In this document: positions 7,673 through 16,038 of the stretch, piece after piece | How the letters are laid out: every line of letters begins with the position of its first letter | How positions within the stretch are numbered: the stretch's first letter is position 1 | DNA from: an uncultured Muribaculaceae bacterium | Lineage (GTDB): Bacteria > Bacteroidota > Bacteroidia > Bacteroidales > Muribaculaceae | Direction of reading: 5' to 3' | Assembly (NCBI GenBank): GCA_902494515.1 | Contig: CABUTS010000017.1 | Coordinates: forward strand, 1 to 45,060 | Length of the DNA: 45,060 bases | Notes under the pieces: generated by a model | What the model was told of the DNA's origin: nothing | Database searches by the model: none | The model's input: only the letters and a program-made list of their open reading frames with translations | Translations under genes and position numbers: made by a program

Positions 7673-9622
7673 TTACTTAGCTGTAGTCATTATCGCACCA
7701 CCTTCGGGCTGGAGGGTAAGCTTGAATTTGCTGTTCTTGCTGACTTTTACGGACTCGAATTTCGGGGAGCGGTCCTTGTTGTCGGAGTAGTAGCTGACCT
7801 CCTGTCCGGCGAGCATCGGGAGCTCGACTTCGAGCTTCTTGATCTCCTTCTCGGCGTTGACGGCAACCACATACCAGTCGGCGCCGTGGCGGCGCGCCAG
7901 CACGCAGTATTTCCCGGGGTAACCGTCGATGAACACCGTCTCGTCCCAGGTGGTGGGAACCTTCTTCATGAAGTCGATCAGGAAGGGGGCCTGGTCGGTG
8001 AGGTTGTTGGGGGCGAGACCGAACATCTGCACCGGGTTCTGGAAGAGCACGGAGGTGGCGACTTCGAAAGTCGCGGTGACCTTGCGCAGGGGACCGCCGT
8101 TGTTATCCTTGTTGCGGTGTTCGTTCAGGAGCACCGGACCGAATTCCATGCAGCCGACGGCGTTGCGGATGAAGGGGTGCAGACAGGCGCTGTTGGCCTC
8201 GGCGTCGTTGGCGCCCTGGGTGAAAACCAGATTCTCGGAGGCCAGGACAGCCTCGCTGCCGACGTAGTTGGGGTACATCCGTTCCCAGCCGCGGGGAAGG
8301 GTGCAGCCGTGGAACACGATCATCAGGCCGTAGTCGTTGGCGTCGGAGAGGATATCCTCGTAGAGCTTCATGGTCATCTGCTTGTCGCCGCCGAAGAAGT
8401 CGATTTTCAGCGCCTTGATACCCTGCTCTTTGAGCCATTTCATCTCGGCCTTGCGGCGGATGGTGTTGAACATGATGTTCGTCGGGCCCTGTACGGTGTT
8501 GTTCCACAGGCCGTTGGAGTTATACCAGAGCACCGGGGTCACCCCCTTGGACTTGGCGTATTTAATCAGCTGCTCCATACGCTCGTGGCCGATGTTCTCG
8601 TCCCAGAAGTTGTCGATGAGGGCGAATTCGTAGCCCATTTCGGCGGCGAAGTCGATGTAGCGGACCTGGTCGTCGTAGTTGATGCTGCCGTCCTGCCACA
8701 TGATCCAGCTCCAGGTGCCGCGGCCGAACTCATACTCCTTGGAAGGCTCATAGAGAGGGTCGACGAGGTCGAAGGGGATGGTGGTCTCGACGATAGGCTT
8801 GAGGTCGGAGCCGATGGTGACGGTGCGCCAGGGTGTTTCGCCGGGGAGGGTGATGGCGGGGTTGGCGTTGCCCAGGCCGTTGTTCTCGGCGGGGTCGGGG
8901 AAAGCGATGGTGTAGAGACCCTCCTTTGTGCCGTCGCTCAGTTTGGAACCGCAATACAGGCTGGTGACACCGGTTTCGGAAACCAGGGCCCAGCCATTGT
9001 CACCGACATGAAACAGAGCCGGGAAGGTGTAGCCGTAGCCCTGCGAGGGGGCGCCCATCGCCTGATCAGGCACATACCCTTCCTCGTAGCTCGGCTTGGA
9101 CTCCTTCCAGCCTACCATCGGTCTGGACTGCGGGGTGATGAAGGTGGTGGTGAAGTCGGGGAAGTTGAAACCGGTGGTCTCCCTCTCGATGATGCAGTTG
9201 GCTTTCCCCTTCTTAGCGGCGAGGAGATACCGGATACCGATGTTGTTGTCGCTGACGCGGACAACGATGCTGATGGAGTCGCCGGCGGCGTTGGTGTAGG
9301 TGTTTGTGAGTTCGTTGGCGGTGTAGTCCACGCTGCTCCGCTTGATGCGGTTCAGCTCATAGGATTTGCTGACTGTAGAGGTTCGGGAAGCTGCGAGTTT
9401 CAGCCCCTTGCTGAAGTCGCTGACGCTGGTGACCAACCCGAGAGGGGAGGGCTCCAGGATAACCTTGCCGTCGTAGGCGGCGTCATAAACGACCTCGCCC
9501 GCGGGGGTGAGGTCTACGGTTACTTTCAGTTTGCTGTCGGGGCTGCTGACCGTCTGGCTTTGGGCAAAAGCTGCGGCCGGGAGCAGGGCGGCAATGAGCA
9601 GATGGATGAATTGCTTTTTCAT
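7673..9622 (-). CDS. Glycoside hydrolase family 97, probable retaining type
   Basis: A 649-residue exported GH97 enzyme: signal peptide (1-20, cut after AAAFA), N-terminal beta-sandwich from about 25 to 280, a (beta/alpha)8 barrel to about 560, and a C-terminal beta domain. In the barrel, ALKIDFFGGDK (D408) fits the nucleophile Asp of retaining GH97 enzymes rather than the inverting SusB type; E457 or E463 in the GSEAVLASEN stretch could be acid/base. Characterised retaining members are alpha-galactosidases and beta-L-arabinopyranosidases; the arabinose context makes the latter attractive, but this is inference. The frame extends 13 codons upstream, but the signal peptide sets the start at 9622. 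A TAATTTTG -7 box lies 27 bases upstream. Confidence 0.9.
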   Translation of the reverse strand: MKKQFIHLLIAALLPAAAFAQSQTVSSPDSKLKVTVDLTPAGEVVYDAAYDGKVILEPSPLGLVTSVSDFSKGLKLAASRTSTVSKSYELNRIKRSSVDYTANELTNTYTNAAGDSISIVVRVSDNNIGIRYLLAAKKGKANCIIERETTGFNFPDFTTTFITPQSRPMVGWKESKPSYEEGYVPDQAMGAPSQGYGYTFPALFHVGDNGWALVSETGVTSLYCGSKLSDGTKEGLYTIAFPDPAENNGLGNANPAITLPGETPWRTVTIGSDLKPIVETTIPFDLVDPLYEPSKEYEFGRGTWSWIMWQDGSINYDDQVRYIDFAAEMGYEFALIDNFWDENIGHERMEQLIKYAKSKGVTPVLWYNSNGLWNNTVQGPTNIMFNTIRRKAEMKWLKEQGIKALKIDFFGGDKQMTMKLYEDILSDANDYGLMIVFHGCTLPRGWERMYPNYVGSEAVLASENLVFTQGANDAEANSACLHPFIRNAVGCMEFGPVLLNEHRNKDNNGGPLRKVTATFEVATSVLFQNPVQMFGLAPNNLTDQAPFLIDFMKKVPTTWDETVFIDGYPGKYCVLARRHGADWYVVAVNAEKEIKKLEVELPMLAGQEVSYYSDNKDRSPKFESVKVSKNSKFKLTLQPEGGAIMTTAK

Positions 9623-9648
9623 GATAGGGTAGCGGGCGTTATATGGCG

Positions 9649-9676
9649 CAAAATTAATCATTATTTATTGATTAAT
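9649..9676 (-). promoter_or_regulatory. Probable GH97/ara promoter with palindrome
   Basis: On the minus strand TAATTTTG (9656 down to 9649) matches the Bacteroidetes -7 box and lies 27 bases before the GH97 start. The -33 region has only TTA. An inverted repeat ATTAATCA (9653-9660) and TGATTAAT (9669-9676) overlaps the region just upstream of the -7 box, where a regulator could act. Confidence 0.5.
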
Positions 9677-9786
9677 TAAGGGAGAAATCATTCAAGAAGG
9701 ATGATTAAATCGGTCAATTCAACATTAGTGAACGTTTTAGCCATTTCTATGAATGATTTGTTGAATATGGAATGATTTTTTTATTG

Positions 9787-9794
9787 TAACTTTG
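9787..9794 (+). promoter_or_regulatory. Promoter of the rightward uronate operon
   Basis: A perfect -7 box TAACTTTG. A -33-like TTG lies about 23 bases upstream in a T-rich stretch, slightly long spacing. Two GAATGATTT words lie at about 21-base spacing before it and may be a regulator's half-sites. A leader of about 100 bases would follow, to the ATG at 9898. With the leftward box at 9649-9656 this makes a divergent control region for both carbohydrate operons. Confidence 0.65.
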
Positions 9795-9897
9795 CACAAC
9801 TAAATATTAAATCTTGAACATTTCCGCCTCTCCGGTCCCCGCCGGGTTGTCCGATACCCTGAAATCTTTAGCCTACTTAAACACTCACTGCAATTAT

Positions 9898-11103
9898 ATG
9901 AACAGAATTCTTTTATCGGCCCTGGCCTTCATGACGGCATTAGCCGGCGGAACGGTTACGGCGCAGACGACGGTCAGCACACCTGCTGCGGCGGAGTGCT
10001 CGCTGCCGGCGCATCCGCAGATGCCGGTGGTGGCAGGCGAAACATTTCCGGACACCGACGGTCGGCATGTCAACGCCCATGGCGGCATGATCATGGAAAA
10101 GGACGGCACCTATTACTGGTATGGCGAGAACCGCGCGATCCGCGAGCCGGGCAAACCCCGCCAGCCGCAGGGGGGCGTCGCCTGCTACACCTCCACCGAC
10201 CTGCGCCACTGGCAGAACCGCGGCATCGTGCTCCCCGTTTCCGACACCCCCGGCGACCCGCTGGAGCGCGGATGCATCATCGAGCGCCCGAAGGTGGTCT
10301 ATAACGCCCGGACCGGTAAATATGTGATGTGGCTCCACCTCGAGCTGAAAGGTGTGGGCTACGGATCGGCTTACTCGGCCTGCGCGGTCGCCGACAACCC
10401 CCTCGGCCCGTTCAAGGTGCTCAGCGCCGGTCGCGTCAACCCCGGCAAGTGGCCCGAGAACCTCGCCGCTGAAAAGCGCACCCTCGACCAGCCCGAAGGG
10501 CTCGAATGGTGGACTCCGACATGGCGCAAGGCCGTGGAAGACGGTATGTTCACCGCCCGCGACCTCGACAAAGGACAGATGGCCCGCGACATGACCGTGT
10601 TCGTCGACGACGACGGCACGGCATATCATGTCTACTCCTCCGAGGAGAATCTCACCATCCAGATTGCCGAGCTGGACCCCACCTACACCAGACATACCGG
10701 CCGATATATCCGTATCTTCCCCGGCGGCCACAACGAGGCTCCCGCGCTTTTCAAGCACGACGGCACCTACTGGATGATCACCTCCGGCTGCACCGGCTGG
10801 GAGCCCAACGAGGCCCGGCTGATGCGCGCCGATTCGATAATGGGAGAATGGAAACAGCTTCCCAACCCCTGTCGCGGCGCAACGGCCAACCGCACATACG
10901 AGTCGCAGTCGACCTATGTTTTCGTGCAGGATGGCCAATACACCTTTATGGCCGACCGCTGGAAGACCGCCGACCTGGCCGACTCCCGTCACCTCTGGAT
11001 TCCGATTCAGTTCGATGCCGACGGTGTCCCCTTCATGGAACTGAACCCTGGGTTGACTACCTCCGCAATTTCCGAGCCGCCGACGTTGCGGAGCGGTAAA
11101 TGA
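9898..11103 (+). CDS. Glycoside hydrolase family 43, exo-galactanase-like subgroup
   Basis: A 401-residue exported five-bladed propeller enzyme. Signal peptide 1-22 (cut after TVTAQ or GTVTA). The motif set HVNAHGG (57-63), YYWYGE, IERPKVVYN (E129), ARDMTVFVDDDG, YSSEEN (E249/E250) and HNEAPALFKHDG (E280) is that of the GH43 subgroups including exo-beta-1,3-galactanases (GH43_24) and beta-galactofuranosidases (GH43_34), which lack the usual base Asp. This would attack a galactan or arabinogalactan backbone. The open frame has 28 extra codons upstream with no signal-like character, so I chose the ATG at 9898. It is the first gene of the rightward operon. The subgroup is by recall of motifs, not alignment. 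Confidence 0.8.
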   Translation: MNRILLSALAFMTALAGGTVTAQTTVSTPAAAECSLPAHPQMPVVAGETFPDTDGRHVNAHGGMIMEKDGTYYWYGENRAIREPGKPRQPQGGVACYTSTDLRHWQNRGIVLPVSDTPGDPLERGCIIERPKVVYNARTGKYVMWLHLELKGVGYGSAYSACAVADNPLGPFKVLSAGRVNPGKWPENLAAEKRTLDQPEGLEWWTPTWRKAVEDGMFTARDLDKGQMARDMTVFVDDDGTAYHVYSSEENLTIQIAELDPTYTRHTGRYIRIFPGGHNEAPALFKHDGTYWMITSGCTGWEPNEARLMRADSIMGEWKQLPNPCRGATANRTYESQSTYVFVQDGQYTFMADRWKTADLADSRHLWIPIQFDADGVPFMELNPGLTTSAISEPPTLRSGK

Positions 11104-11147
11104 TGAGCTGATTAGGTAAAAAAATAATATAAAACGTAATATCAAAC

Positions 11148-11248
11148 AGTATGACCGACAATGCGCCTGCCCCCTCCGGCTTCGCCGAACAGTAAGGGTC
11201 AATTGTGGCGTATTTCAGGCCGGAACGCGGCGCATCGCCGGTCATACT
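11148..11248. repeat. Long imperfect inverted repeat between GH43 and GH105-GH154
   Basis: Twenty-base arms, 18 of 20 pairing: 11148-11167 (AGTATGACCGACAATGCGCC) against 11229-11248. The roughly 60-base loop holds CGGC-TTC-GCCG followed by AACAGTA, the same tail as the REP-like elements at 297-362 and 3725-3811. It could be a mobile-element remnant or an intercistronic RNA structure. The rest of the 169-base gap has no gene. Confidence 0.6.
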
Positions 11249-11272
11249 TTTCATTGAACACAACTTTAACCA

Positions 11273-13585
11273 ATGAAAAACAAAGTGCTGACATCGTTTG
11301 CCCTCGCGGCTGTCTTTCTGACCGGAGCAATGACGGCTTCGGCCAATGAGGAGTCGCAGAAGGTCCGCAATATCATCGAAAAGGTCAACAACCACTGGCA
11401 GGACACCCATTCCCCCGAACATAACCCGTTCTGGGACAATGCCGCATACCACACCGGCAACATGGAGGCTTACTTCCTGACCGGCAATCCCCGCTGGCTC
11501 GAATACTCCGAGAAATGGGCCGAGCACAACAACTGGATGGGCGCCACCGGCCAGGACCGCAGCAAATGGGTCTACAACTACGGCGAAACCCCGGATCATG
11601 TGCTTTTCGGCGACTGGCAGATCTGCTTCCAGACCTATGCCGACCTCTACAATCTGCTCCCCGACGACCGCCGCATCCGACGTGCCCGCGAGGTGATGGA
11701 ATATGAGATGTCGACCCCGCAGAACGATTACTGGTGGTGGGCCGACGGTCTGTATATGGTTATGCCCGTGATGACGAAGATGTACAAAATCACCGGCAAA
11801 GAAAAATATCTCGACAAACTTTACGAATATCTGCTCGTCAGCGACAGCATCATGTTCGATAAGGATGAGAACCTCTATTACCGCGACGCCAAGTATATCT
11901 ATCCCAAGCACAAAAGCGCCAACGGCAAGAAGGATTTCTGGGCCCGCGGCGACGGCTGGGTGTTCGCCGGTCTGGCCAAGGTCCTCAAGGACCTCCCCGC
12001 CGACTCCAAGTACCGCAAGTTCTTCGAGGATAAGTTCGTGAACATGGCCGACGCCGTTGTCGCCCTCCAGCAGCCCGAGGGCTACTGGACCCGCTCGATG
12101 ATGGACCCCGAACATGCTCCCGGCCCTGAAACCAGCGGCACAGCCTTATTCATTTACGGCCTGCTCTGGGGCGTCAACAACGGTTATCTCAAGGACGCCA
12201 AGTATCTTGATGCCGCCAAAAAGGGGTGGAACTACCTCTCCAAGACCGCGTTGCAGAAGGACGGCTCCGTAGGTTACGTCCAACCCATCGGCGAAAAGGC
12301 CATTCCCGGTCAGGTTGTCGACCGGAAATCCACCTCGAACTTCGGCACGGGCGCTTTCCTGCTCGCAGCCTGCGAATATGTCCGCAACCTCGAGAAGGAT
12401 GAGAACAAGGACCGCGCATACTGGGTCGACCTCGCCTACAAGATGGCTTATCCCGTGCTGAGCGAGATGGCCAATGGTACCCTGCAGAAGAATATGCTCG
12501 TGGAGGTCAGCCCCAACTGGGACGGCCGCGACAAGCGGGTGACTTACATGGAGGCTTTCGGCCGACTCATGGCCGGTATCGCCCCCTGGCTCGCTCTTCC
12601 CGACGACGGTACACCCGAGGGCGCCAAGCGCAAGGAGCTCCGCGAGCTTGCCCTGAAGGCTTACCGCAACGCCGTTGACCCCGATTCCCCCGACTACCTG
12701 CTCTGGCGCAAGGAGGGGCAGCCGATGGTCGACGCCGCCTATATCGCCGAATCGTTCCTCCGCGCATGGGATGCCCTCTGGGAGCCTCTGGACCGGCAGA
12801 CCAAGGATCGCTACATCGAGGAATTCACCCAGATCCGCCGCATCGATCCCCCCTACACCAACTGGCTGCTCTTCTCCTCCACCATCGAGAGCCTCCTCTG
12901 CAAGGCCGGCGCTCCGTTTGACGAATACCGCATCAACTCCACTGCCCGCAAGATGGAGGAGTGGTATGTAGGCGACGGCTGGTATGCCGACGGCCCCAAC
13001 TTCGCTTTCGACTACTATTCGAGCTACGTTTTCCATCCGATGTACCTCGAGACTCTCGCAACCATGCGTGATTCGGGCCGTTACACCCGCCTCGATTACG
13101 GCAAATATTACGACCGCGAACTCCGCCGCGCCCAGAAATACGCTATCGTGCTCGAACGCTTGATTTCCCCGGAGGGCACATTCCCCGTTTTCGGCCGCTC
13201 GATTCCCTACCGCATGGCCACAATGCAGCCTCTGGCCCTGATGGCGTGGTATGAGAAACTTCCCGCCGGACTGAGCAACGGGCAGGTCCGCGGCGCTCTC
13301 ACCGACGTGATGCACAGCATGTTCGACGGCAAGGAGAACTTCAATGAGAAGGGGTACCTGACCATCGGTTTCGCAGGCCGTCAGCCAAATGTCGCCGACT
13401 GGTACACCAATAACGGGTCGCTCTACATGACCTCGCTGGCCTTCATGCCTCTCGGACTTCCCGCCAGCCACCCCTTCTGGACCGAGGCTGCCCTTCCGCG
13501 CACCTCCCAGAAAGCCTGGGGCGGCAAGCCCTTCCCCAAGGACCACCACTGGTCAGACAACATCCGCACCCCCGACCGGTTCTAA
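11273..13585 (+). CDS. GH105-type unsaturated uronyl hydrolase fused to DUF2264 (GH154)
   Basis: A 770-residue exported two-domain protein. Signal peptide 1-24. Residues about 25-375 are an (alpha/alpha)6 GH88/GH105-like domain: WWWADGL with D158 as candidate catalytic Asp, and WARGDGW at 223-229. GH105 removes unsaturated galacturonyl or glucuronyl ends left by lyases, by hydration of the C4-C5 double bond, giving the deoxy-hexosulose uronate used by KduI. Residues about 380-770 match DUF2264, which I recall being classed as GH154 with a beta-glucuronidase from an arabinogalactan locus. One protein could thus remove both unsaturated and intact uronic-acid caps. Neighbouring kdu genes fit. 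Both family calls are motif-based; the second domain's activity is less certain. Confidence 0.82.
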   Translation: MKNKVLTSFALAAVFLTGAMTASANEESQKVRNIIEKVNNHWQDTHSPEHNPFWDNAAYHTGNMEAYFLTGNPRWLEYSEKWAEHNNWMGATGQDRSKWVYNYGETPDHVLFGDWQICFQTYADLYNLLPDDRRIRRAREVMEYEMSTPQNDYWWWADGLYMVMPVMTKMYKITGKEKYLDKLYEYLLVSDSIMFDKDENLYYRDAKYIYPKHKSANGKKDFWARGDGWVFAGLAKVLKDLPADSKYRKFFEDKFVNMADAVVALQQPEGYWTRSMMDPEHAPGPETSGTALFIYGLLWGVNNGYLKDAKYLDAAKKGWNYLSKTALQKDGSVGYVQPIGEKAIPGQVVDRKSTSNFGTGAFLLAACEYVRNLEKDENKDRAYWVDLAYKMAYPVLSEMANGTLQKNMLVEVSPNWDGRDKRVTYMEAFGRLMAGIAPWLALPDDGTPEGAKRKELRELALKAYRNAVDPDSPDYLLWRKEGQPMVDAAYIAESFLRAWDALWEPLDRQTKDRYIEEFTQIRRIDPPYTNWLLFSSTIESLLCKAGAPFDEYRINSTARKMEEWYVGDGWYADGPNFAFDYYSSYVFHPMYLETLATMRDSGRYTRLDYGKYYDRELRRAQKYAIVLERLISPEGTFPVFGRSIPYRMATMQPLALMAWYEKLPAGLSNGQVRGALTDVMHSMFDGKENFNEKGYLTIGFAGRQPNVADWYTNNGSLYMTSLAFMPLGLPASHPFWTEAALPRTSQKAWGGKPFPKDHHWSDNIRTPDRF

Positions 13586-13678
13586 TCCGCTATCGGGTTT
13601 TATCCCGTCAGGTAGCCCCTCCCCGGCCTTCCGAATAGCTTATCCACAGAATCCAACAACTAATAATCACATAAAACA

Positions 13679-14479
13679 ATGGTAAATTTCTCCCTTGAGG
13701 GCAAGGTCGCCCTGGTTACCGGTGGTGTTTACGGCATCGGTTTCGCTATCGCCAAAGCGCTGCATGAAGCCGGCGCAAAGATCGTGTACAACTGTAACAC
13801 CCAGAAGTCCATGGACCTCGGAATCGCCAACTATAAGGAAGCCGGAATCGACGCCAAGGGCTATATGTGCGACGTTACCGATGAGGAGTCTGTGAAAGCT
13901 ATGATCGCCGACATCGAAGAGAAGTTGGGCGGCGTTGACATTCTGGTGAACAATGCCGGTATCATCAAGCGTATCCCCATGACCGAGATGAGCTGCGAGG
14001 ACTTCCGCCTCGTTGTCGACATCGACCTCGTCGCCCCCTTCATCTGCGCCAAGGCCGTTATCCCCGGCATGATCAGGAAGGGTCACGGCAAGATCATCAA
14101 CATCTGCTCCATGATGTCGGAGCTGGGCCGCGAGACCGTCAGCGCTTACGCCGCCGCCAAGGGTGGTCTGAAGATGCTCACCCGCAACATCTGCTCGGAA
14201 TACGGAGCTGCCAACATCCAGTGCAACGGCATCGGCCCGGGCTACATCGCCACCCCGCAGACCGCCCCTCTGCGCGAGCGTCAGGCCGACGGTTCCCGTC
14301 ACCCCTTCGACCAGTTCATCGTCTCCAAGACTCCCGCAGGCCGGTGGGGTACGCCCGAAGACCTCATGGGGCCGGCCGTATTCCTGGCCTCCGACGCCTC
14401 GAACTTTGTTAACGGTCACATTCTCTATGTCGACGGCGGTATTCTCGCCTACATCGGCCGCAACCCTCTGGAAGCATAA
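13679..14479 (+). CDS. kduD: 2-dehydro-3-deoxy-D-gluconate 5-dehydrogenase (SDR)
   Basis: A 266-residue short-chain dehydrogenase reducing 2,5-diketo-3-deoxygluconate (DKII) to 2-keto-3-deoxygluconate with NAD(P)H in the cytosol. The nucleotide motif TGGVYGIG (15-22), NNAG, the Ser of CSMMS and YAAAK are all present. No signal peptide. Gluconate 5-dehydrogenases are close relatives, but the kduI, kdgK and kdgA neighbours support KduD. It follows the GH105-DUF2264 gene by 93 bases. Confidence 0.88.
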   Translation: MVNFSLEGKVALVTGGVYGIGFAIAKALHEAGAKIVYNCNTQKSMDLGIANYKEAGIDAKGYMCDVTDEESVKAMIADIEEKLGGVDILVNNAGIIKRIPMTEMSCEDFRLVVDIDLVAPFICAKAVIPGMIRKGHGKIINICSMMSELGRETVSAYAAAKGGLKMLTRNICSEYGAANIQCNGIGPGYIATPQTAPLRERQADGSRHPFDQFIVSKTPAGRWGTPEDLMGPAVFLASDASNFVNGHILYVDGGILAYIGRNPLEA

Positions 14480-14520
14480 TCCTTGCTTCTGCCAATCATT
14501 TGAAACCTCTTCAATAAAAG

Positions 14521-15960
14521 ATGGATCAAGTCTTTTCATATATTATAGGACTGGGCGCCGCCGTGATGATGCCCGTGCTGTTCACTATTCTCGGTGTATG
14601 CATCGGCATTAAGTTCGGCGACGCTCTCAAGAGCGGTCTCAAGGTGGGCGTCGGTTTCGTGGGTCTGTCGATTGTCACCACGCTGCTGACCTCCTCGCTT
14701 GGTCCGGCGCTGAAGGAGGTCGTTGACATCTATGGTCTCCAGCTCGAGGTTTTCGACATGGGATGGCCGGCAGCCGCTGCCGTGGCCTACAACACCGCTG
14801 TCGGAGCCTTTATCATTCCGGTGTGCCTCGGTGTGAACATCCTGCTGCTTCTGCTCAAGGCTACCCGCACGGTCAACATCGACCTGTGGAACTACTGGCA
14901 CTTCGCCTTCATCGGCGCCGTCATCTACTTCGTGGCTTCTTCGCTGGACTGGAACCTCCCGCTGGCATGGGGCTTCTTCGGCGCCATCATCTGCTACATC
15001 ATAACCCTGGTGCTGGCCGACATGACGGCCAAGAAATTTCAAGGCTTTTACAAGGATATGGACGGCATCTCGATTCCGCAGCCCTTCTGCGCCGGTTTTG
15101 CCCCCTTCGCCTGGGCCATCAACAAGGGTCTTGACAAAATTCCCGGCATGAACAAGCTGGAAATCGATGCCGAAGGCCTTAAAAAGAAGTTCGGTCTCCT
15201 GGGTGAACCCCTCTTTCTGGGTGTTGTTGTCGGAATCGGCATCGGCTGCCTCTCCTGCGAAAGCTGGGAAGAGTTGGTCGACAAGATTCCCTACATTCTC
15301 GGTGTCGGCATCAAGATGGGCGCCGTGATGGAATTGATCCCCCGCGTTACCGTCCTCTTCATCGAAGGTCTGAAACCTATCAGCGACGCCACCCGTTCGC
15401 TGATTGCCCGCAAGTTCAAGGGAGCCGACGGACTGAGCATCGGCATGAGCCCGGCGCTGGTCATCGGCCATCCCACCACCCTGGTGGTGTCGCTGCTGCT
15501 CATCCCTGTAACCCTCGTGCTCGCCGTTGTCCTCCCCGGCAACCAGTTCCTGCCGCTGGCATCGCTGGCCGGTATGTTCTACATCTTCCCGCTGGTGCTC
15601 CCGTTCACCAAAGGTAATGTGCTGAAAACCTTCATTATCGGCCTGATAATCATAGTGGCCGGCCTCTATATGGTCACCAACATCGCTCCCGCCTTCACCC
15701 TGGCGGCTCAGGATGTATACACCACCACCGGTGACGACACCCTGAAGATTCCCGCCGGCTTCCAGGCCGGGTCGCTCGACTTCGCCTCATCGCCTCTGGC
15801 ATGGATGATTTACCAGCTGTCGGTAAACCTCAAATGGATCGGCGCAGGCGTGCTCGTGCTCCTCACCTGCGGTCTGATGTGGTGGAACCGCGTGCTGATT
15901 ATCCGCAATCAGAAAGCGATGGTTGCCGCCGACTCCGACAAGCTCCAGGAAATAGAATAA
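14521..15960 (+). CDS. Orphan PTS galactitol-type EIIC membrane transporter
   Basis: A 479-residue polytopic inner-membrane protein with about 10-12 hydrophobic segments that I recognise as the EIIC-Gat (PF03611-like) family: N-terminal IIGLGAAVMMPVLFTILG, AVAYNTAVGAFIIPVCLG, the SIPQPFCAGFAPFAW loop and GMSPALVIGHPT. There is no EIIA, EIIB, HPr or EI gene in the window, and Bacteroidales generally lack a sugar PTS. It may therefore work as a non-phosphorylating permease. Between kduD and the oxidoreductase gene the likely cargo is a keto-deoxy-uronate or hexuronate, an inference strengthened by the exported KduI downstream. The start is 41 bases after kduD. Confidence 0.82.
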   Translation: MDQVFSYIIGLGAAVMMPVLFTILGVCIGIKFGDALKSGLKVGVGFVGLSIVTTLLTSSLGPALKEVVDIYGLQLEVFDMGWPAAAAVAYNTAVGAFIIPVCLGVNILLLLLKATRTVNIDLWNYWHFAFIGAVIYFVASSLDWNLPLAWGFFGAIICYIITLVLADMTAKKFQGFYKDMDGISIPQPFCAGFAPFAWAINKGLDKIPGMNKLEIDAEGLKKKFGLLGEPLFLGVVVGIGIGCLSCESWEELVDKIPYILGVGIKMGAVMELIPRVTVLFIEGLKPISDATRSLIARKFKGADGLSIGMSPALVIGHPTTLVVSLLLIPVTLVLAVVLPGNQFLPLASLAGMFYIFPLVLPFTKGNVLKTFIIGLIIIVAGLYMVTNIAPAFTLAAQDVYTTTGDDTLKIPAGFQAGSLDFASSPLAWMIYQLSVNLKWIGAGVLVLLTCGLMWWNRVLIIRNQKAMVAADSDKLQEIE

Positions 15961-15968
15961 TCCCCTAC

Positions 15969-16012
15969 GGTTGCAGCGATACGTCAGTAACTCAGGACGC
16001 GTCGCTGCAACC
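15969..16012. other. Perfect 11-bp intercistronic hairpin
   Basis: GGTTGCAGCGA (15969-15979) pairs perfectly with TCGCTGCAACC (16002-16012), and an inner CGTC/GACG can extend it. No T-run follows, so it looks like an RNA-processing or stabilising stem or a dispersed palindrome. It lies between the EIIC stop and the next start. Confidence 0.6.
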
Positions 16013-16038
16013 GCTACAATTAAATTGAATAAGTAGTT

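Noticed and set aside
14521..15960. Complete PTS for galactitol
   Set aside because: No EIIA, EIIB or general PTS genes are in the window; only an EIIC is present.
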